From: Chamaea fasciata | Taxonomy: Eukaryota > Chordata > Aves > Passeriformes > Sylviidae | Direction of reading: 5' to 3' | Assembly (NCBI GenBank): GCA_029207755.1 | Contig: JARCOQ010000012.1 | Location: forward strand, 3,678,001-3,742,000 | DNA: 64,000 nucleotides | Shown here: positions 25,701 through 40,700 of the stretch, piece by piece | Position numbering within the stretch: position 1 is the first letter of the stretch | Layout of the letters: each line of letters starts with the position of its first letter | The notes under the pieces: model-generated | The model's input: the letters and a program-made list of their open reading frames with translations, nothing else | Database searches by the model: none | Told to the model about the DNA's origin: nothing | Position numbers and translations under genes: made by a program

Positions 25701-28700
25701 AAAGGGCAGATGGTGGAAGCTATGGAAATACAAAGGAGCAGAATTCTACCCATTTCCACATGTTAACTTTATTTAATGTGAAAATGGAATTGTGTGCAAA
25801 ATATTAAAAAGACAAAATAAACAAAAAAATCCCTGAACAGAAACCTTAGTGGCACAAGGTGATTTTTTTTCCCCTTGGTTCCCCAAGGAGACGATGCTGT
25901 AACTTAACAAGGCCTTCTCTTTCCTGAGGCCCAGTAATTGCAAAATAGGATATTGATAGATGTTTGCCACTGGAAATGCAACTGAAATATTAAGATGTTT
26001 CAAAACAGGATAAGAGAATTTTCTCTAGTCTGAAGTGCTTTGTAGCTCAGGCATCCAGACCCTTGAGGCTAGATTTTGTGTACTGTATTCTCCTTGCTTT
26101 TCTTGCTGCCTGTTTTCCTAAATCCATCTGTTCTATACCTCTGGTCAAAAGACAGTAGCAGTGCCTGGATGTTCCCTTCCCCCAGGGCGAGGATTCAGCT
26201 GTGTGAACTTGTTGGCTGCTTACAACTCTTTGCTCTTAGATTTTAGATGCTGTTAGGCTGGAAGAACGGTTCAAGATGACCATACCATTGCTTGTTAGAC
26301 AGATTGAAGGCCTGAAGTTGCTCCAGAAAACAAGAAAGTCCAAACAGGATGATGATAAAAGGGTATGGAGCTTTAAATCTGGAATACTTAAACATTCTAA
26401 ATAAGTGCTAAGATGCACTCTTTTAACAGGCTGATGAATGCATGATTTTAATCTGGGCATTTTTAATGTATGACCATAGTGTGTGATCATAGTCTGGAGC
26501 TGCAGAGAACACCCACCTGGCAACTTTGGCTGTGTAGACACACAAAAGACAAAATATTTGTTTAAAACTGCCTAGGCTTTATTTTAATTTTTTTTTTAAA
26601 TTTAATTTTTATTTCAATCTGAGCACTTTGGGACATGAAATGAATGCTCAGATTGCTCTGAAGAGTCAATTCATGTGCCTGGTATGCACAAAGTGAGTTC
26701 TGGCCTGTGCAGTGAAAGGTGTATCTTTTACTGATGGCATTGCAGATGAGTGGCAGCTTTTGAACTACAGATAAAGCATGGGTGTTGTAAAATGGAGCTT
26801 GCTCACTTTTGCTGCATCTTAACTGCACTTATATATAGTTTAGTAACTGGGAAGTCATTGAGAAATGAAAAAGGATAAGAGAGATTTACCCATTTTGTAA
26901 AGATTGAGTTTATGCTGCTTAATATGCTGGGCTACAGTGCTTGAAATATCACAAATAGTTGCTTTCAGTTTTGTTCTTGTTTTGTGTTGTTTACTAGTTT
27001 AGGATATGTGATAAAATCACTTAGGAAATACATAAAGAACTGTAACTTTTTAAACTAGCAGCAGTAATACTTTTTGAACTTAATTTTTGGATGAAGGTGA
27101 AACTTTGTGGAGTTCTGAATTTTTCCATGCACCTTACCTGTTTTTGCCCTGATTTTTATTCAAAGCCAAAGTGCACAGCTTATTTAAAACCTAAGACCTG
27201 GTACAATTCTGTGGCTGTTTCCATTGCACAGGTTGTAGCTATTCGTCCTAATAGAAGAATCACTCATGGGAGTATTACAGAAGATGAGGAGGAAGAAGAA
27301 GATCATGATGATGTTGTCATGCTAGAAAAAAAGATTAGAACATCCAGTATGTCAGAACAAGCTCTTAAAGTTTGTCTTAAAGAGATAAAAAGGTAGGAGG
27401 CTTTTGAATGGCGATTTCTTTTAAAATTTAAAACAAATCTTTTCCTGTTTGATATATGTTTGTGTTGGTTGTGTTTCTCTAATGATTTAAAAGCTCAGGC
27501 AGCATTGATGCCTTTGAGGTGCAGTAGGGGCTTCCCTTGGATTTAATTTCTGGTTGGCCTTTTGAATTCTGTCCTTCTGTTTCCAGATTAAAGAAGATGC
27601 CTCAGTCAATGCCAGAATATGCTTTGACAAGAAATTACTTGGAACTGATGGTAGAATTGCCTTGGAACAAGAGTACAAAAGGTAAACCCTTCCCTTAGTG
27701 GTGATTCTCTTGCACAAACATTTTAGGACAAGTAACTGTCATATAAACACTGTGATTTAGTTCTGTCTTGTAAAAACATTGTTGATAAGTTACTGTAAGC
27801 CAGGTAAACCGTTAGACTTCAGTGAGAGCTGTACACTGAATAACCTGTGTAGCTCAGTTGTGTGTCTTAAGAATGTGGATTTAAAAAGTTTTAAAACTAT
27901 TAAGAATAGTTTCATTAAAAATGAAGGTGTTTCTAATTACAATTTGTACCAGTATGTATCAAAAATAATAAAGAAATGAGCATCTAATTATTTTTTTATA
28001 TGTCAGACAAAAAACCCTTTGGGAGATTTCTGTAACACTGGTCTTTCTGAAGAAGATTCTGGTTTATCTTAAGCAAGTTTGGTAAGAAACAGAAGGATAA
28101 AAAAGGCACAATTGTAATTAATTGCTGGTATTTATAGTGATAAATTGTTGCTGGTTTGAAATAGAGCCCTGGCTGTTTACTAACAATCTTGTAAATATTT
28201 TCTTTAATCATTAAGTTGTAAAAAGATCTGCCTAGACGTACTTTGCAGTATTATTCAAAGAATCCCCAAATGAGTGAAATGTTTGTTGACAGTCCTAGCA
28301 AACTGTTTTTTTGGTGGAAGTTGCTCTTTGATCTTTTAAAATTATGCCATGTCATGTGAAGTTTGATGTTTTCACTTCAAGCAAAGTTTGTGAGTGTGAC
28401 CCATGTGATTGCTCTTTTGAACTCTGTAGCTACAGTGAATAAAAACACACATGAATATAGAAGTAGAAGATCATGATAATTTTTTTAGCTTTGGTTGTCA
28501 TTATCAGTGCTGTGTCATTTTCAGTACTGTAATCTGTCTAGTTTGGGTCTAATTTCCTTTTTAAAGAAGGAGGTTAAAGAAGAGCTTTAATACCTTTGTT
28601 TCATGGAAGCTTTGTCTGAATTACGTGTGTGTGTTGGGGGATTGCCCTGATGAAGGTATCTGTGCTGTGGGATGAACTGTTGCCATTTTGAAGGTCAGAG

Positions 28701-31700
28701 TGCTGATCTCTGTGCTGCTGTCGGTGCAGATCGCCTGGAGATCCGCGCAGCCAGGATTGTGTTGGATAATGACCATTATGCCATGGAGAAGTTGAAGAAG
28801 AGAGTGTTGGAGTACTTGGCTGTACGACAGCTTAAGAACAACCTCAAGGGACCCATTCTTTGTTTTGTGGGGCCCCCAGGAGTTGGTAAAACCAGTGTTG
28901 GAAGGTCAATTGCAAAGACTTTGGGTCGAGAATTCCACAGGATTGCTTTAGGAGGAGTCTGTGATCAGTCTGATATTCGAGGCCACAGGTAATTACTACT
29001 TCTTTTCCTAACTGCAGTTTTTTCTCTGCAGAATGTACTGATTCTTTTCACTGTTCAGCCAATACAGAGAAATTTTGCTTCTGTGAAACAGTGGTAGGTA
29101 TTTATTGATTTTCCTTGGTATTCAGTGGTGTTACCTGGTGGAGAATTTTGATGGACTGGATGTTTGGTGTTGTGGTACAGACTTTGTCCTTTCATTCTGC
29201 TGCTGCCCTTTATTGTCATAGGGAATGGATTTAATCTTCAGTTATTTTAGCACTTTGAAGTAAAATTCTGTAGAAAGTTTAGTGCAAATTCTTCATTTTT
29301 TGTGCTTTTAAGAGGGATGTAAAGATTTCATTATCCAGTGTAACCTATAGTAGCAGTACATTCCTTCATAACCATGTTTGCTGCTGAAAGACAAGGAGAA
29401 ACTTGGAGTGAAACATGAAAATTGCTAGAGGATAGCAATGGGCTTGTTTGTTCACTGTTTTCCTATTTCAAAAGGAGATTTATGCCTAAGCTGGCATGTT
29501 TCAAAGGACATTTTTTGGATGACGTTCCTTAGGACCGTTTTCGGTGTCGGGCTCTTTTTGTATCTACTACTTAGTCTTTTAAATTTGTCTTAGTCCATTC
29601 CTCAGTCTTTGCAACTGGAAGCATAATGAATGGGCAATAGAGATAAAGCATCAGTGCAGCATTTTTGTTTCTATTACACATATTTTATGCTTCTTGCATG
29701 CAGTGTAGGAAACCTGGAATAATGAATTTTAGTCAGGTTTTCTCTTAAGTCATGTTTTTGGATAAAATTTCTCCTTACAACAGTAGGTGGATACTGGGAG
29801 TTAAAGCTATCAGTTACATTTTTTATGCCACCTGGCAGTTAGTTTTGCCCAGTGGCTATGCAGCTGCTCTCAGTAGAATACACCTAAGATAGAATGTCCT
29901 AAAAACAACCGAAAATGTGGCTCAACATGTGCTATTCGAAGTGAAGCCACTAGAGGCTGTGGAATACTCAGCATTTATGGAAAGGAACTTCTCCGGAGCA
30001 GAGCAGGACTCGGTCCTTTGTAACAGGGAAACCACGTCTTGAGCTTGACATTATAAACAAAAGTCAAACTTCCAATCTTGTGCTGGACCTCATAAAAAGT
30101 AAAGACAGGGAGAGTCATACGACAGAGCCTCTAAAAAGCGGTTTAGTTCAGGTGTTTGTGGCTGTCGTGCATTTTTGAAGACATTATTAAGCTCTTAATT
30201 CGTGTTAGAGGCTGACCATTACAAATTTCATGTTAAAAAGTGTATGAAATTAGCCAATGGTAAATATTTGCTAAGAGAATTTATTTTTCACCAGCAAAGG
30301 AAAATGTAATATAGAATTAGCAAGAATATTGTGTGGTTACTGTTCAACAAGCAAGTGTATAGTTTAAAAATGAACTTAGAGCAGTTGGTACCAGGAGTCC
30401 TTTGAGCCAACTGCTTTTCCCAGTTTTTTGTAGTTAAAATCAAACCCACCTGTTGCATACTGGATTTTAAATTCTGCTTTGGTTTGTTTTCCTCCTTCTC
30501 AGAATAAAATTTAATCAGATTAGAACTACAGCTTGTCTGTAGAGCTCTGTAATGTCTTTTTATGTGAATAAATCCTTTAAGTCATTCCCAGTCAGGTGAA
30601 TCCACGTTGTGCATGTGGTGGCCCTCAGAGAGAGGTGGTCCAGAACTGGAGGAGACACAGGCTGTTGTTTCCTGAGTTTCACTGTTGAGCAGGCTGATTT
30701 TCTAATATTATACCTTAAGAAGACATTGTTTTCCTCCTAAAAGTTCCTTATTAGGCTTTGGGGCTTAAGTTGAGGATTCCACTAACATTGCAGGAGAGCA
30801 GTACTTTATGTGCCTGCTGATGTACTGAACATGTACAAAAATGTACCAAATGTACTAGAACATTTAAAAGGAACTGCTTCAGCTTGACTTGCAAGCAAAC
30901 AGTGCCTGAAATAGCATTCACTTGGGCCACTTCTGTGAAAGGTGCAGACTGAGAGACTCCGCAGACAAAGCTCTTGGAGAGCAGCAGGGTGGGGAGTGGT
31001 GTTTCAGTGACTGTGCTGTCCCACCTGATGTGCAGATGTGGCAATTGGAGCTGCCCAGGTTTGGCCATTTCACTGGGCATCCTGGAGCTTGGGAATCCTG
31101 CACTGACTGAGTGAAGAGTAGCAAGTGTTCTGCATTCCCAAAACGAAATCATCCTCTTGGTACAAAACCAGAGCTCCTTCATCAGTCATCCTTCAGCTGT
31201 CGTCTGCATTTACCACTCATCTAAACCATATGTTAAAATATGCTGGTTTACATTTGTTGTTTGCTTGTATTAAAAAAAAAAAGGAAAAAAGAAAAAACCT
31301 ACAAACCAATCTGAAGGATGAGTTAGAACTTTTTTCCAAGAAGCTCATTGCTTTAAAAATCTCCTCAGTATTGATATTTTGTATCATACAGGAAATGTAT
31401 GATCTTCCCTGTTGTGTGTTTTTCTGTTTCTGAAAAGGAAAGATGTAATTGTGCCAGTTATTTATAGTGGTGCTGCCGAGGTAAATGTGAAGCTCTTCTT
31501 TCTCACCATCATGTGGAGCACTCCTTCATGTATTCCCAGTGCTTTGCAGTTTCCAAAGCTTGGACAGTTCACTTCTGGCTTAGGCCTTTGCTGAAGACTT
31601 GTTTAGGTGCACTTGTTGGAGGAGAGGTGGGATTCCTCCCCAGGACAGCTGTGCCAGCAGAACTTCCCTACGCAGGCCTTGTTGCACCAGAAAAAAACCT

Positions 31701-34700
31701 GCAGACAGCATCACCCATGAGAGGAATGAGCTTTGTTGGACAAGTACAAAGCAGAGATAGATTTGTAAAGCCCCTGAGTGGATGCAGCCTCTGGCCTTGC
31801 CAAAAAAAAAAAAAAGGCTGTGACCTTGTGCAAGGATGTTCGGAAACAGTGGTGTTAACTTTGTTATCCTTTTCTGCCCCTGAAGTTAAAAATGATTAAA
31901 ACTATTTGTCTTGAGATCACTGTGAAGAAAGCGAATCCTGTTGCTTTCTTTCAATAATACTACCACTGCTTTAAGGGCTCTATTTCCAAGGCTTTCCCAG
32001 TTTACTTTGGGAGAACCAAGAAGGTTGGATTTCCCAACTGTTTTTGTTGCATTTTCTAGGGTACGTGGTGCCTGATGACATACTGTATCAATCCAGTGTT
32101 TTGTTTAAAGGTACTTTTTCACTGATCTAAAACTACAGAAAATATTACTCAATTGCAGATCTCATCTGCCTGGAGCTCTCAAGGGGTTGGGTTTTTTAAG
32201 TGCTGCTACACACAAGTGAGATAAGTAGGAAACTTGCTCTGTGCATCCTGTTTTGAGTGGGGAAAGCTGACTGTCCTCTGGGTTTAGTGCAGGGAAAGAA
32301 ACTGCATCAAAAAGAGCAGAAATGGAGGATATTGTTTTACCTCCTTTCAACCCTAGCAAAAATAATGGAATCAACATCACATTCAGTGATAGTGTTCCTA
32401 AACAGTAACATTTAGTTTCACATCTTACAAGGCAAAGGTTAACAGCCAGACAGATAAATGGCTATATCTGCTTGTAATTTTAATATATTCTGGCTGGTTT
32501 TATATGTAAATACCTGCAGGGCCTGATTTACAAGGGATTCTTTTGTTGAAATGTGTTCCCTAATAACTTTGGAGATCTTTAGGATTTGCTGATTAATATA
32601 ATAAAATAGATATCGGTCCATCTCAAATGTAGAGGTACTCCAGATTTAGACTGTTGCATCTGTTTGCCTTCATTTAGTTTGTAAGCCAGCTTCTTTCTTA
32701 AAGCTCAATGGAATATGGATACCTCAAATCTCTAAAGGATTCAAAAAATCCAAGTAAAACTTTGTGTATCTAGAAACACAAACATGCATTTAAAAAGCGT
32801 AATGTTTTTAAGCATGCACTAGAGAATAATGCAGCAAGAAAGAACGAAGAGTGCTTGATGTTTACCTAATTGTGCTACCCTATGTTTTGGTTTAGATAAC
32901 TATTACTAGCATAAACAAAATACCGAAATAGTTGGGCTGCATTGTCTCTGAAGCATATAAAATTATTCTCTAGTGCAGTGAGCACCTTGTGGTGAAAACA
33001 ATCCAGAGAGGAATAAAACAACCACCACCAAACAAAACCCAAAACCACAAAAAAATAAAAAAAATACCCAAACCCATAACTGAAAAAAGCCCAGATCCCC
33101 CAAAAAACAAAGAAATGCTCGAATTGCTACACTGATAAATTTGTTTACACTGGTAAGTGATTCAGTTGTGTGAACTCCAGCTCTGATTCAGCCTCCTCAT
33201 TTTCTGGCTGCATTTTCTAGAATGCTTTCCCTGTCTTGGCAGGGCTGTGGGTGTGCAGATGGAGGAGGAGGAGGCAGGCTGGCTGTGTAACAGCTCCCCG
33301 TGCAGAGTCTGATCTGTAGTGAATGTTCCGCAGCCAGCCCTCCGTGAGAGCAATCCGCTCCCTTGCTGCAGATTAAGACTACACAAAAGCACTCAAGTGA
33401 GGAACTGTTGCCTGCTGGCTGCTTCAGTCTTTAGCAGCTGCCTCAGGAAGGTGGTAACAGGCAAACTGAATTACTCTTGCATTGCTGGCTGTTTAGAAGA
33501 TCTTAAAACCTTTTATTTTTTCTCAGATCTAGAATTAAACACATTTACTGCAATTTGTTCCCTCGGTGGTTAGATGTTACATGGAACTGACACTATTGCT
33601 GAGTGGTTTGGGTTCCGCTTTTGTTGTTTTTTGGGGTTTTTTTTTAATATATTTATAGTCTTTTTTAAAGTATTTTTTGAAATTAGTCCCATGGTATTTT
33701 TGGTTTCATCTTTGTAAATGTCGTCCTGTTTATTTTGGACGGTAGTAAACCGGATCATGTGGCAAAGCAGGCCTCTTCTGCTTGTGTGCTTTGTGAGGGT
33801 CATGAGCTAGATACTGTAATCCGGCACTTCGTGTATCTCTTTCTTCTTAGAATTTCATGCTCTTAATTACAGTATTTTGAGTAGTTATGGCACAAGCAGA
33901 AACGAGTATGGCAAGTGCAGCAAACAAGGGTTATATACATCTGTAAAATGTAGCTCTGCTGTGTGTGTGTTTCGGAAAAAACGAATTTACTGATTTGCTG
34001 AATGAATTCAAGCTCGTCATTTTTTGTTTCATTGCAGCGTTCAGCTTTTCATTTTATATTGAAATGACAGTAATTGCAGTTACTTTTGGTGGGTGTTTAT
34101 TAAAGCATGCTGTCATGGGGACATTGACAGTTCAGCATAACTGGAATTTTGCTCTCTTTTGTAACATGCTGCAGGAACTCTGTTGTGATGACACAATCCC
34201 AGCATTATAATTATGAAGATGTTTTTATTAATGAGGTTCCCAAATCTGCTTTTGCTTGTTCTTACAATACAAGGATGCTGGTACTGCAACATGTTAAAAT
34301 GTCCACAAGCTGTAAAGTTTGGATACACTTTAATGCAAATTATTATCTTTGCAGATGAACTGGTTCACCATGGAACTCACATTTTCATCCGCTGCTATAA
34401 TTGCTTGTATTAACTCAGTTGTATATTCCATATTTTTATCAAGTATTCCACAAATTTTTGCAAAAAGACCCAAGATTTGTTGCAGTGCTCCTTGTTCCTT
34501 CTATTTTGCCTGGAGTTTTACTTGTAATATTTTTGATGTTGCTGCTCCTGTTGCCCGTGTCACCACCCTCTCTCCCCATCCCCATCCCTTTGCAGGCGCA
34601 CCTACGTGGGCAGCATGCCTGGCAGGATCATCAATGGCCTGAAGACTGTCGGGGTGAACAATCCTGTTTTCCTCTTGGATGAGGTGGATAAACTGGCAAA

Positions 34701-37700
34701 GAGCTTGCAGGGGGATCCTGCAGCAGCCTTGCTTGAGGTAAGAGGTGTTAAACTGCAAGCATTGTTTCCTTTGGGTTTTAAAAGAATTGCACTGGACTCA
34801 GATTCACTGGACAAGAGAAGGCCTGACAGTGTCTCTGTTTTTCATATATCAGCCGCTGAGTTCTGACTTGGGTGGGTTTCTCTCTATGCCTTGGGCACAA
34901 TGCAGATGCTGTTACATGGTGGCTAAGTGACATGAATACCAGTGAGTCGTACTTGAACACAGTGATAGATATTGGAGTGTTTTCTGTATTTGAATAGTGT
35001 TCAAGCCCTAAGCATCATTTATTTGGGGGACTTGAAGACATTGATTTTTAATGAACAAATGTTGTTAGCTAAGAAAGAGCTGTAGAGGATCTAGACAGTA
35101 ACTAGACTTCTTCAAGTTTTCCCTTTCTTACTTGGAACAATTTTAATATGTTTTTGAAGCTCTTGATGGTACCAGCTTATATTGGAATTAAGCAGTTTAC
35201 CCACTGCATAATATGGCCTAGCTGCATGTTCTTTTAGGAGCATTCTTTAATTAGTGTTGTAATTAACTTTCTGAAGTTGGAATTTTTATGTTAGTCACAG
35301 ATTCCCACTCCTTGACTGATTATGGTGTGATGAGTGTTTGGCTGATCATAGTGTGATGAGTGTTAGCTTTCCATGGGAGTCAGGTTTTCCATGGGCGCAT
35401 TTTTGCTGAACTTCTGCCACTCAGACTAAGATGTGAATGAATCTAGTTTTGAAGCACATATTACAGTTATTTTATCACAAAGGTTTTAGAGTTGTCAAAG
35501 CTGATTTGCTTAAGGACACAAATAACATTCAGGAGATACAGTTGAGGACTGTGATGAACAAGATACTGTTGGAATATTCTGTAAATCCCATCAAGTGTTG
35601 AGATGTCATTAATTAGGTTAGTTGGGCTTTTGGAGGCCAAAACTGGAGTGATCATGAAGAAAATTAATGGAGACCTGCACCTTGCAAGCTTAATGTATCA
35701 TGGAACAGACAGCAGGAAGGAGCTGTCAGAACCTTCTCCCCAATTTCCATTTTCTGGAGTGTGACATGATATCCCAGTTCAATTCCTTCTTCCACTGATT
35801 TGTGCATGTTCAGTGCTTTTATTTTAACGGTTTGCTGGAGAGAGGAAGGAGCACGTCCTCAGGTGTGGGGAAGAGACAAAGCATTGTCCTTCCCTGGGCA
35901 GAAGGCTGTGTCCATCTTCCCGTGCCAGGAATGGCCAAGGGGAGAATGAGGGAGGGGATGGCAAAGGAGAGAAGGAGGGGTGCTGTCACAGCAGGGCTGG
36001 GCCAGGCTGAAGTGTTGAGGCTGCCAGGGCAGATGCAGCACTAATGCACATGATGGTTTTTGTATTGTGCATGCTCAGAGATTCCTTGTACTGCTGTAGT
36101 TTTATGCTCTGCCTTCTCTTCTGTGTTCTCTCTGGCCCTAGGGACTGCCGTGCTCCCACTGTGTCAGCTGCACTGCTTCTGGCACGGTTCTATACCTGTT
36201 TCAGTCAAAAGGAGAGGCATTAGTAAAAAATACCCCCAGTTTTTGAGCTAGCCTGGTTCACTTTCACAGAAGTGACTTAGGGCATAATCCTGAAGCATCT
36301 CAGTTGTCAGACCTGAGGTATGGTAGCTTTGGTGAGTGGGGGTGAAAGTGTTTCTGATAGTATTTGCCTACAGAGTCGTTCTAATGACTCTCTTGACTGA
36401 CAGTGCTTAATGCAGTGATTTAAATATGAAAAATGCTACTTAAATTAAGGTGTCATGAGCTCATCTGGATGCTGTATGACATTCTGCAAATGAAGTGTCA
36501 ATTGACTTTCTACAAACGTCATTATTTTCTTCCTGCTAGATAGTGGAAAATTGCTGTTTTGACAAGGCCAGCGAGTTCTTTGAAAATCAGTGTATGAACA
36601 GGCTGTGGTTTGAGAGCTCTGTTTTGATCTTTGCATGTTAACATGAACTAGTAGTAATTTAAATGTGCTAGAAAATAGCATGGCTTCACTTCTTTAGCTT
36701 TTAAAAATGACAGTTAATGGTCCCTTACCTGTGCATTTCTCAAGTGTGTAGTACACTTTTCTAGGGTGATGAAGGGCTTCAAAGTGCAAAGAAACCAAGC
36801 AGGGGAGTGTAATAAATACATTATTCCTTGTACTGTTCCTCTGGGGGATTTTATTTATACTTTGCTGAAAATGTAATGATCTCTGTTCCTGAGTTTGCTG
36901 ATACCTATCCTGTCGTTTGTCTTTTAGATACTTGAACTAAGCTGTCCTACTTCTAGTCAATGCATGGATAAAAATACCTGAAAATCAAACTTTCCTGTTT
37001 AGCTGGCTGTTGTTTGATATGCAGACACAATGATTTGGGATTTCTTGGAAAGAGTGTTCCAATCATGAATCTAGATCTGTGTATTAATACTGGTAATTTT
37101 ATGCAACCTTTGTTGGGGTTTTTTTTTTTTTAATTATTATTCCCTGTCCTGCAGTAGGGAACAATTGTATTTTTCTATTGTGTCGTTTGTGAAGGCAAAC
37201 GAATTTAATTAATACTTGCTTAATTAGTTGTGTTTGAATTCTGGGTACTTCATTGCTGCTTTGAGATGTTTCTGTTTTCCATCTTTTAAAGGCACGTTCT
37301 CAGTGATACTCAGCTCTGCTCCTGCCATGAATTTTTCCGGCTGAGGCTCATAAGTTTCACTTCCCCCTGCCTGCCTGGGCTGCAGGGTTTATGTAAGCCC
37401 TGCTAATTGCCCATTAGTTGCATCTGGAGAAGTAATTGCTCTATTAACCGTGGCTGCTGCTCCCCTCTATATCCCTCTACTGCTGGCTAAACATCCTGGA
37501 GCAGGTGCTTTACCTCTTCTAATGGACAGCTCATGGCTGGACATAATAGCTTCGTTTTTATCCGCTTCTCCTGGTTTACCTTGTTGGAAAGTCCCTCTGG
37601 AGTGGGCAGAGGTGGCTGGAGAGCAGACAACAGTCAGTGGTCACCTAACTGCTGCATTTGCTGTTCTCCCTGCTGCTTGTCTGCTAGGTGCCTTCATTAA

Positions 37701-40700
37701 CTATGGAAGGCACATCCTTTATTCCTTAATGTGTGGATGTGTTCAGTTCTTGCTGTCCACAACAGGGCGTGTTCAGGAAAGAAAATAACATCCCCGTGAG
37801 TTTGGGAGCAAAGCTTGGTGCTTTTTAATTGCCAGATATGTGGTTAGTTCTAATCTTTAGTTCTTCTGCAGTGCTGTTGCTTCAGCAAGGCAGAATGTCT
37901 TCCTATTTCCAGTTACTGTTCATTAACAAAGGAATATTTTAGTCTAAATTTAGATGACCTCTGTTAAAAACAGAAGAAAACAGAACTGGATCCAAGTGCC
38001 TGATAGTGACTATTTGTATGCAGGGAAATTAGACCAGGAGCATAGCCAGGCAATTAAATGTTCATGGAATTTATTCGGGATTTTGTGGTAATAAAAAGCT
38101 GTTACAGAGAAGCCTTTGTATGCATGTGAGCTATCTGTCATAAATTAGCCAAGATATTTTGTGCACTGAATGTTCTTTTTGTACTTCATATTTCTGTATT
38201 AATTTAATATCTTGGAAAAGTTTTGGACTTGAGCTTCAGCACAGATACCTAACTGAAGAACGGTTCTATTTGCTTTGGAAAATCTGTTTGAAGTGCATAG
38301 GCAGGGCATTGATTTGTATCTTATTCTAAAAAACAGTTACCATGACAAAGAATTATGAGTCTGGAGGATCTCCAGCCCTTGTAAAAAATCTCAGATAATT
38401 CACATTTTTCGATATAATTTGAGTTGGTTTGGATTACAGCTTCCTTTGTCTTTATTGGATAGTATTTTTTGCATGTGAATACAGCATCAATATTTTGTGT
38501 ATCTTTGTGAATAACATTCTAATCACCGGCTTGGCACTTTGCAGGGTTCATAAGGATTTCTGGTTCCAGACTAGAAGGAGAAAGAAACTTGCATGTAAAT
38601 AAATGTGTCAAAGTGCCAGTTTGGTCTGTCAGAATACGTTGTTTTTCAGCAGCTTTGGAATTACTTGCAGACACTTCAGCTGATAGAATGGAATTCTGTG
38701 GGAATACTGTTATCAGTATAAAAAAGGGGTAAGCTGAATTAGGATTAGCTGTCTAAAACAGTTCAGAAAAATTTGCAAGAGTAGACTTTGGGTGGGAGGC
38801 TGATACTTGGTATAGACCTGCTTGTTTGGAAGACAGTTTGTAGCTGCTGTGCTTGCATTCCCTGCCTGCTGCTGTGTCTCCCGGGGCCGGCCTGGGGGAC
38901 TCGCCGAGGTAAGGCACATCTCTGAGTTATGCATCAGTGGACTTGGCTTATCAGGATACTTCAAGGCCTTTGCATTTGTTGGTAAAGAAGGGAGTAAGTG
39001 ACAGCAGCTGCTTGCTGAAGAGGGTAAGACAAGCTTTTGAATAGCTTAGAGCCAGTGCACAATGGCATTCACTGAGTTCCAGCCCTAGGTTCAGAATTGA
39101 AACATGCGCTTCAGTATGCTTTAAGATTCCACTCTTATGTGTAACTGCTCTTAAATCTGTGCAGCACTTCAAAATAAAATCTGACTTTATTCTGTTTTTT
39201 AGGAAAGTCAGCTGTATTTCTGGCATTCTGTAATAGAAGGATTTTTTTTTTAGTTTGTTCTGATCATAATTTTTTTTCAAAATATTTTTTTCACTTTTCA
39301 AAGCCTGAGGAGAATTTAAGAGTAGTAAAAATTCAGAATTTTTTTTTTTATAGCTATCAAAGAAGTCCTCCAGTTGAGTTGTTTTTTAGTTATCAGCACT
39401 GCTCTTGACTGTGATTCAGCTTGTGTGCATTCATTTGGGTGTAGGCAGATAAATTATTTTGACAGTGGTGTGCTGTTTCTCAGGAGATGCATGGGTCCCA
39501 TTATTTGGGACATGAGGATTATTCTTGTTGGTGTAGCATTGATCATTGATCATTTGGGAAGGAAGAGCGTGGCTGTACCTCGGGGGGATGTGAAGTAAAG
39601 GTGGTTCACAGGTGATAGAGAAGCCAGGAATACACTGCTGTGTACAATGAACTTCCCATTTGTGGCACTGTTAACAAATCTACAAGACAGCATCTCAGTA
39701 CCTTTGTGTTCCACATATGTATTGAATATTTATCACCTAATCTTAAATCTAGGCAAGTGTTGCATTAGCACACGTAAGAAGTACTAAAAGTGGTAGGAAG
39801 ACAACACAGTTACTGAAGCCCTAGTTCTACTTGTTCAGAACATTTTTCAGGTTGCTCAGACTGTGTATGCTTGTTCAATTTTGTCTCCTTTGTTTTGGGA
39901 CAAAAAGAAAAAACATGATTGTGTTTAGGGTGCCAGGGCTCACCAAGGGTCAGAGCTTGCTTGGGACGTCATGGACAATAAGAACTTGTACTCCTCCTTT
40001 CGTAATAAAGTTCCTTGCTCCTTTTGTAGTAAAGGCTGGAGAAAGCAGAATGAGTGGAGCAGGTGATTTAGTGACAGCAGATGAGGCTGGGATTGTGTTC
40101 TTCCCCTTGGTCTCACATGGCAGATCTCATGGGCTGGTGTGAGAGGAGGAAGTAAGGTTAGGGCACAAAGAGCTGTCAGCAGCAGGTGAGGATTGGAGTC
40201 AGGGATTACTTGGGAGAATTCTCCTTCTTCCATGGGACCACGTGGGCTGCTTTTCCAAGCTTGCTGTAAGTCCTTGGAGGGCCACTCTCCCATGTGTGAA
40301 AGGTCATGGAGGTGCTTGATGGCTGGAGAAATGCTGCAGCACCTCTAGAAAAGGGCAGGAATAACTCACGGGGAAGTGACTTTTTGAACTGTCCATGTGA
40401 CATGTAGTCACAGAGTAACCCAGGCAAGGCCAGGATTTAGTGATATCGATAATGTATTTTGTTACTGTAAAGTCAGATTTGACAGATCCAAATGGAATAT
40501 AATAAAAATGCACATATTTTATTTACTTCTGATTGCACAGTTGCATCACTTCTGTGTTCACTCTTGTTCAGGTCCTGGATCCAGAACAAAATCACAGTTT
40601 CACCGATCACTACCTAAACGTAGCCTTCGACCTGTCCCAAGTGCTTTTCATTGCTACAGCCAACACGACAGCTACAATCCCACCCGCCCTGCTGGACAGG